In this document: one piece after another, positions 58,404-64,000 of the stretch | Position numbering within the stretch: position 1 is the first letter of the stretch | How the letters are laid out: the number at the start of each line of letters is the position of its first letter | Source of the DNA: Pleurostoma richardsiae | Lineage: Eukaryota > Ascomycota > Sordariomycetes > Calosphaeriales > Pleurostomataceae | Reading direction: 5' to 3' | Assembly: GCA_030052745.1 (NCBI GenBank) | Contig: JANBVO010000011.1 | Coordinates: 248,001-312,000 of the forward strand | DNA: 64,000 nt | Made by a program: the position numbers and the translations under genes | Notes under the pieces: generated by a model | Told to the model about the DNA's origin: nothing | Databases searched by the model: none | What the model saw: the letters and a program-made list of their open reading frames with translations, nothing else

Positions 58404-59199
58404 CGTCTTCCCGATTTACGGCTTGCATTGAGCATCGCGGCATCGTTTGGGTACCTGTAGTAGTAATCATTTCCCGGCGTTGAGACGAACGACATTGGAC
58501 ACTCGCTGCATACAATCACGACGGTCGAGCCCTCGGAGACCCTTTAATGAAACGACATACTCTCCATTCTAATCAGCACCCTTTTGACCCTGGGGCGAGG
58601 GCTAGCGACCGCGACTTTGCCTAGAGAGAGCACAAAGAGATTTCTAATACACACTGCATTCAAATTCTGGCCATCTTAGCTACCTACCCAAGGCTCCTTC
58701 CTACCTGGAGACCTATGATCCACACTTTCCCATATCATGACAGGCACACCTACTTACCTGTGTTTGTTGTCCTTGCCCGATACCTGCCTGTTTCTGCCTG
58801 TTGCTATCGCTACCATTCGGGTACCTACCTTATGTACCTGGGTAGGTAGGCTGGTAAGGTACGGAATACGGACGTAGAGGATGCAATAAACAATAAGGTT
58901 TAGGCAACCTTATCGTTCTTATCGGCCCCTCCTTCCCTCGTTCCCCCGGCGCATTGCGTCTCCAGCGGCGCAGGCTGTGCGTGTCTTGGGTGTGTCTCTC
59001 AGCCACGCCCCCGTGTTTGACCTTGATGCAGGGCTCCCCGCCACGCCAACAGACACCGGCACACCTTACCCGCCAACGGCGCCTACGAACTGAAAAGCAC
59101 CAATACCTCCCCCCCCCGGCCTACTTGCACCGCACATCGTCTTCTTGCCGATCTCAGAAGACACAAGAGACATCATCGCTGCCGTTGCACGTCCTCACT
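58404..59199. other. Intergenic, 0.8 kb, upstream of the H4 variant
   Basis: This is the 3' flank of svf1 and the promoter of the histone H4 variant. It contains the TACCT-word cluster listed separately and a C-rich leader just before 59120. No other gene was seen. Confidence 0.5.
58675..58863. repeat. Cluster of TACCT words and inverted partners
   Basis: About ten copies of TACCT(A/G) or its reverse complement AGGTA occur in 190 bases, including GGGTACCTACC and GGGTAGGTAGG about 20 bases apart at 58819-58850, which could pair into a hairpin. Similar words are scattered in other intergenic stretches of this window but are densest here. Confidence 0.55.
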
Positions 59200-60197
59200 A
59201 TGCCTCCCCCAACGCTCGTAAACCGCGGAGGACCAAAAGCACTTAAGACGCGCCCCGGCGGGGGTGTGTCTGGCAAGACAATTCTGGGCGGCAAACGGCA
59301 TCGGTATGTCCTCCAACATCTTGGGCAACCTGTGCTGCCGCTCCCAGGCCGGCAGGTCGAGAACATGTGGCTAACAGCCTGACAACAGGAAGGTGCTGAA
59401 GGAGACAATCTATGGAATAAGTAGGTTCGCTACGATTCGTAGAACCCTCGATCGATACTGACGCTGTTGTCTCCGCTCTATTTAGCCAAGCCTGCCATCC
59501 GGTAAGTCAACATCTTCCCGCAAAGTTGTCGTGGTTTGCCCACCACATATCGGACCAAAACCACGCATCTTCACGGCCGCTTGCCGAGTCACAGTATCCT
59601 CAAACTGCTTTTTTTTACTCTATCTTACCTACCGCATCTCGACCACTCCCTGCTTCTGTCCTTCTGTTGTGCCATCTTGCTGTCCTGCCCTTCCGCCCGC
59701 TGAGACCGCTTTACTGGACCTACCTACTCCTCTTTATCACCTTTCCCCACCGGTTGGATAGACAATCGCTAACGACTCGTTGCAGTCGACTTGCCAGACG
59801 TGGAGGCGTCAAGCGTATCTCGGGCGACATCTACGATGAAGTGCGCCAGGCGCTCAAGGCTAGACTCAGACAGGTATGTACCCACCTCAGCACTCCACAC
59901 AACTCCGTCACCTTCTGTGCGTCTTCGTCCTATTATGATGTCTGACCGTCCGTCCACTCTAGATCCTTCAGGATTGCGTGACCTATACCGAATACCGTCG
60001 GGCAAAGACTGTGACGGTCAGTGATGTGAGTTATCCTCTATCCAGGCAGACAAGAGAAGGACGCACGATCTGACTTTGGCAAGGTCATCTTCTCGCTGCG
60101 GCGAATTGGCCGGCCGATATACGGCTTCGACCCAGACACACATGTCCTCCGGCAGGCCAAGCGACATGTCGATGCCGTCGATGCTTTTGACGACTAA
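59200..60197 (+). CDS. Divergent histone H4 variant
   Basis: Six exons (59200-59303, 59389-59420, 59486-59501, 59786-59873, 59963-60025, 60084-60197) give 138 residues, versus about 103 for canonical H4. The H4 fold is clear: GGKRHRKVLKETIYGITKPA, IRRLARRGGVKRISGDIYDE, VTYTEYRRAKTVTVSDVIFS and a terminal YGF. Differences are large: the tail (MPPPTLVNRGGPKALKTRP) is not the canonical GRGKGGKGLGKGGAK, helix 2 reads VRQALKARLRQILQD, and 22 residues extend past YGF to VDAVDAFDD. Neurospora crassa is known to carry an H4 variant gene, and this is probably its counterpart. A specialised nucleosome role is inferred. The third exon is only 16 bases, and the 284-base third intron is long for this window. 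Confidence 0.93.
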
Positions 60198-60842
60198 GAC
60201 GTCATCCCTGGCCCATGCGTTATGATTACTCGTTTTATGTCGGACTTGGACCGGCTGTTATGATATCCCTCTCCTTGTCATGCCGTCTGTCATATGGCAC
60301 ATGTAGCTAGATTTACGGTTGTTCTTCTTTCCTGTCGCAAAGGGTTGGTCTCTCAGCGTGCTTCTCCTATGGAATTGTCTGAGAATAAATGGCAGGGTCA
60401 TGTCGGTTTATGTGTCGTGGATTGGGTCTCGATGGAGCTGGAAATGGACTCGGGCGCCGGTTACGTGAAAAGAATACAAAGAGCTGCTGTGCATAGCACT
60501 GAGACTTTGTAAACATGATATGAGGTACACATACACGCATTTATTGCCCTCAACCACACTGTACTTGACATGAACATTATCATTAAGCTAAAGGAGTAGT
60601 AAGCTACTGAGTTATAGCGAGGGTCTCTATCCAGTGGTATCTAATGTATCCAGTGGTATCAGGTATCAAGTATTCAGCCGTCTATGTGATCGCACATTTG
60701 CCGCGCCGTCCGCAAAGGAGATAGCCCATCCGAACAGCAGATAGCACAGTCCGCCCGTGAACCGCCCACGCCAAAACATGAACACAGACACAGCCCGCTG
60801 GCAGCATCAACCATCCCTTCCCATCGGTCCCGCAAAACCCCG
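60198..60842. other. Intergenic, 0.65 kb, between convergent genes
   Basis: This joins the 3' flanks of the H4 variant (+) and the acetyltransferase (-). A 14-base direct repeat TATCCAGTGGTATC occurs at 60628-60641 and 60647-60660. No gene was recognised. Confidence 0.5.
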
Positions 60843-62260
60843 TCATCTCTTCCTCCTGGACCCCTCCCACTCGGCCAGCACCCTCTCCAGCGCCCTGGCG
60901 GCCTGCATCTCGCCCCTCCTGAAGACGCCGTTGAAGAACTCGGGCAGCACCGCCGCGCTGTTGGCGTGCTCCTTGGCGAAGCCGACCTCGGCGTCCCTGC
61001 CGCACCGCTCACGCGTAACCCGCACCGCCTCGTGCAGCATGTCGGTGCCGACGCCCCGGCCGCGGTACCGCAGCTTGGTGGTCCACGCGCGGATGACGCC
61101 GCGGCCGCCGCGCAGGCCCAGGGCGCGGCTCTTGCGCTTGCCCGCCAGCGCCGGGTTGGGCTCGAGGCGCAGGACTAGCGCGCCGACCAGCTCGCCGCCG
61201 AAGCGGGTGCCGACGACGGTGTCCTCCTCGCCGTCGTCGGAGGTCAGCCAGGGCCAGCCGATAGCCTCGGCAGCGCGCAGGTAGCCGGAGGTAGCGTAGC
61301 GGACGGCGGTCAGGTAGGACATGACGACGCCGGAGCCGACGACGAGGGCGAGGCCCAGGTCGCCGCCGCGGCGCACCCAGGCGAACTGGTAGGCGAGGGC
61401 GAGGCCCGTGGCCAGGGCGGCGAGGCACAGCGGGTGGAAGACCAGCGCGAGGGAGGCGCGCTGGCGCTGCTGCGCGACGCTGTCGGCCACGAGGCGCAGG
61501 GCGGCGACCTTGTCCTCGCGGGCGGTGAGGACGTCGAGGGACAACGGGGGGATGTCGTCGAGGTTGGGCGCCGCGGGCGTGTGGCTGTTGGCGAGCGGCG
61601 AGGGCGAGGGCGGCGGGAGCGTCGCGGGGGCGGCGCTCGGCTCGAGGAGCGGCGTGCTCACGTTGGAGGACATGGGGGAGGAGGGGAGCGCCAGGTTGGC
61701 GCGGAGGAAGGTGAAGAAGGCTGTTGTGGGGAGAGCGAAGCGCGCGGATCAGTTAAGGGTTGCTTGCAGACAGTTTGCGGGCTGATGACGCCCAAAAGTG
61801 AAAAGCGTGGAAGGCTTGCTTGAGCTCGTTGAGCTCTGCAATTGGTGACGACAACCCAAGTTCGTAGTCTGAAATGGCAATTGAAGCTTTTGGTGGAATA
61901 GAACCAGAAGAAACTCAGAACAAAAGCCACGAGAGCTTCTCAGTATCCAGGACGTGTCCAGTATATAACGGCTCCGAATTGACTTCCCGATCCACTGACC
62001 GAGAGCTTTTCAGGGGACAAAGCTCGACAGATGGTGGCGTCCACATTAAAATGCCGTCTTCGAATCCGACCAAAGAGAAAAAGGAAACGGGACACGCGAC
62101 CACGCTGGAAGCCCTAGAGCTCCGAGACTAGAGAGAGCAGAAGAAAAGGAAAAAACTAGTTCTTACCGGCGCTGGTCTTGAGGCCCGGGACGGCATTGAT
62201 TCTGTCTGCTATAGAGTTCGGGTGGCAGGCGCTGAGGTCGAGCTCGCGGATAGCGGCCAT
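60843..62260 (-). CDS. Membrane-anchored GNAT-like acetyltransferase
   Basis: Two exons (62260-62167, 61720-60843) give 323 residues; the 446-base intron is the longest in the window. The first exon (MAAIRELDLSACHPNSIADR) joins in phase to AFFTFLRANLALPSS. After a Pro/Ser-rich stretch come two hydrophobic helices at about 130-170 (LVFHPLCLAALATGLALAY and LGLALVVGSGVVMSYLTAV). The C-terminal half resembles a GNAT fold: GELVGALVLRLEP, the motif-A-like YRGRGVGTDMLHEAVRVTRE and EVGFAKEHANSAAVLPEFFN. R-G-x-G binds the CoA pyrophosphate in this superfamily. The substrate is unknown. The two membrane helices inserted before the catalytic part are unusual for cytosolic GNATs. Codon use is very GC-rich. 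Confidence 0.85.
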
Positions 62261-64000
62261 GTGGTGTGAGCCGTCCATATCATTGGCGCAAAAACCGTCC
62301 TCACAGGCGCGGGACGGTGGTCAGAGGCGGGGAATGGGGCGTCGGGAGTCGGTGGGACAAGAGCGCCGGGGTAGTATCGAGCGAGGCAGAGAACGGGGAC
62401 GAGCTAAACGGCTAAAGGAGATGGAGGCTGGCCGGGACAGACGATGGAATAGGAAGCTGGGTGCTCAAAGTGCCGCAGCCTGGTTCGAAAGGTCGCAGCA
62501 GCGCTGAGCTTGGTTCAGCCGCGGGTCGGGGTAGCGGCTCCGTATAAGAACGTCGGGTCTGTCGAGATGTTCCAGGGGGAGGGTCTGGCGCCATACATAA
62601 AAGATCTTTGCGATCCTATCCTCGGTCGGTCAGTCGCCCGGGGTTGCCGCCTGTTTTTCACCAACAACGCATGCAGTCTTTATGTATTGATGTCAAGAGT
62701 CGGCCCTTCAGCAACCAACAGATCAGACAGGTTGCAGGAGAGATAAGGTAGGAGGAGGAGGAGGAGGAGCCAGTGAGCCCTCATATGACGACGACGACAA
62801 TCACAGAGATCCAGGCGCTCGGGACGGGCGTCCAACCGGGCTCCTCTTATTATAAACCAGCAGCGGAACAAGACCTGCGCGCGCTGCACACAGTCTGGTG
62901 CCAAGGGAAAAGACTTTGACAGGCCGACAGGCCGGATCAACATCCCTCGTCCCACGGGGGCCCGTCTGCGCGAGAACGGGCTGATAAGACGTGTCGATAA
63001 GACAGCGAGGTCAGACCAATCGTGTGGATCAGGGGACGCCACGGCTCCTGTTTTGGTGTTTCTGGACCCAGCCCTCCCTCGAGAGAGGCTGCCTCGACCA
63101 GGGAGATGGAACGCAGTAGATCATGAGGACTCGTCGGTGTGGTGGACCCTGATTGACTAGCACCTCCCTCCCTATCTCGAGACTAAGAGAAATCGACGCT
63201 CCAGAACTTCTCTCATCCCTCCCTCTCTTAGCCGGGAAAGATCGCGTGTGTGCTGCCGATAACCAGCAGCCACTCTCTCGATCGCGGATGGATCACGCTC
63301 AGGATGCTCAGGGAGGGAGTTGCAGGGACTGCGGGACGAGCTCAGCTTGGGTCTCCCGCTTGAGGATGCCAAGCCCGTGAGCCCGGGTGTCTCCTGCAGG
63401 CCTCGTTCGAGCGATGCCAGGCTGTGCCGCGGATACGCAGATAGGGAGATGGGCGAGTCCACATCGGTCGGACCTCTCATCTCCCCACCTGAGCCCGGGG
63501 CTGCCATTTGCCATTTGCGCGAGACGAAGCACAATGAGCAAGAATGTGAGGGATATGACGTGCGACTCGAGGTCTGGAGGCGAGTTGAGAAGTTTCTTAG
63601 CCCGGTAAAGCGAGGCCCCTTGCCCACCGTACACTGTAGATCCGCATCGGGTATCGGGCGGGTGAGAAAGTCGGGGGCTCCTCGAAACACCTCCCAGCAG
63701 CTCCTCACCCCACACAAGTACGCAATCCGGTCACTCACTGTGCCAAACGTCACCCACACAGGAGAGTATGGATGTGCAATCGTTCGGCATGTTTCGCATC
63801 GAGAGCCACCTGCAGATCGTGGCGCTATGGTTCCTGACGGCGCTCTTGTTCTAGAGTAGTAGGACGGACGCTCCGCGTGCAGTCGAAGCTTCTTCCGTGC
63901 ACACCAGCGGCGCAGGGCTTTTTGGTTGGTCGCGTGTCATAGAGATAGGGCCTCGATTCAATAGATCGGGCAGTCCGTAGGTCCTTTGATTCCCAAGGCC
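62261..64000. other. Intergenic to right edge, 1.7 kb
   Basis: This begins with the acetyltransferase promoter. A GGA microsatellite lies at 62751-62769. Between 63172 and 63859 uninterrupted frames of 195 codons (-) and 179 codons (+) overlap; neither has a recognised domain, and neither is called a gene. Nothing else was recognised before the edge. Confidence 0.45.
62751..62769. repeat. GGA trinucleotide microsatellite
   Basis: Six uninterrupted GGA units (plus one G) lie in the gene-free region right of the acetyltransferase gene. Confidence 0.8.

Noticed and set aside
63172-63859. Overlapping 195- and 179-codon frames on opposite strands near the right edge
   Set aside because: Neither has a recognised domain, leader or plausible splice pattern, and both begin in unremarkable DNA. 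Transcript data would be needed to revive either.
1-64000. Secondary-metabolite cluster or CRISPR array
   Set aside because: No polyketide synthase, peptide synthetase, terpene cyclase or cytochrome P450 is present, and CRISPR arrays are not expected in fungal nuclear DNA nor seen here.

Overview
The window is nuclear DNA from a filamentous ascomycete (Pezizomycotina, most likely a Sordariomycete). The evidence is short GT-AG introns of about 50-90 bases, compact genes on both strands, pyrimidine-rich leaders, and families typical of the group: a fungal NACHT NLR, a TMEM16 scramblase close to the well-studied filamentous-fungus enzymes, an Svf1-like protein and a divergent histone H4 variant. 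I rebuilt 18 protein-coding genes, most with exon joins whose phases close exactly, and one tRNA-Ala(AGC). No transposon, virus-like element, rRNA or CRISPR array was recognised. Species cannot be told from the sequence.

Layout. 0.9-3.9 kb (-): scaffold-like protein with a Cys2His2-like knuckle and two C-terminal SH3-like domains. 5.9-8.5 kb (-): TMEM16/anoctamin. 9.8-10.9 kb (+): metallophosphoesterase. 12.1-15.3 kb (-): NACHT STAND protein between gene-poor flanks, the most accessory-looking locus. 16.1-21.7 kb (-): cohesin loader Scc2/Mis4. 22.3-22.7 kb (+): RNA polymerase I subunit Rpa12. 22.9-24.0 kb (-): deoxyhypusine hydroxylase. 24.5-27.5 kb (-): phosphatidylethanolamine N-methyltransferase Cho2. 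28.8-29.3 kb (+): small basic coiled-coil protein. 30.1-31.1 kb (-): eIF3g. 32.0-34.6 kb (-): PH-domain protein. 34.6-39.3 kb: largest gene-free stretch, holding only the tRNA. 39.3-40.5 kb (+): unrecognised coiled-coil protein. 41.4-42.8 kb (+): mitochondrial L-2-hydroxyglutarate dehydrogenase-like enzyme. 43.2-45.5 kb (-): WD40/DUF2415 protein. 46.8-49.0 kb (+): mitochondrial Hsp70. 50.0-50.6 kb (-): mitochondrial Hsp10. 51.4-53.9 kb (-): Hal/Hrk1-type protein kinase. 56.0-56.5 kb (-): mitoribosomal uL11m. 57.1-58.4 kb (+): Svf1. 59.2-60.2 kb (+): histone H4 variant. 60.8-62.3 kb (-): membrane-anchored GNAT-like acetyltransferase.

Most genes are core housekeeping functions: translation (eIF3g, hypusine modification, Rpa12, uL11m), chromosome structure (Scc2, H4 variant), lipid metabolism and transport (Cho2, TMEM16, Svf1) and mitochondrial protein folding (Hsp70, Hsp10). 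Four genes for mitochondrial matrix proteins lie within about 15 kb (41.4-56.5 kb). I did not find a convincing new multi-gene system. The items most worth a second look are the H4 variant, the NACHT protein without recognised C-terminal repeats, the start-codon-only first exon of hsp10, and the C-x-C zinc ribbon of Rpa12.
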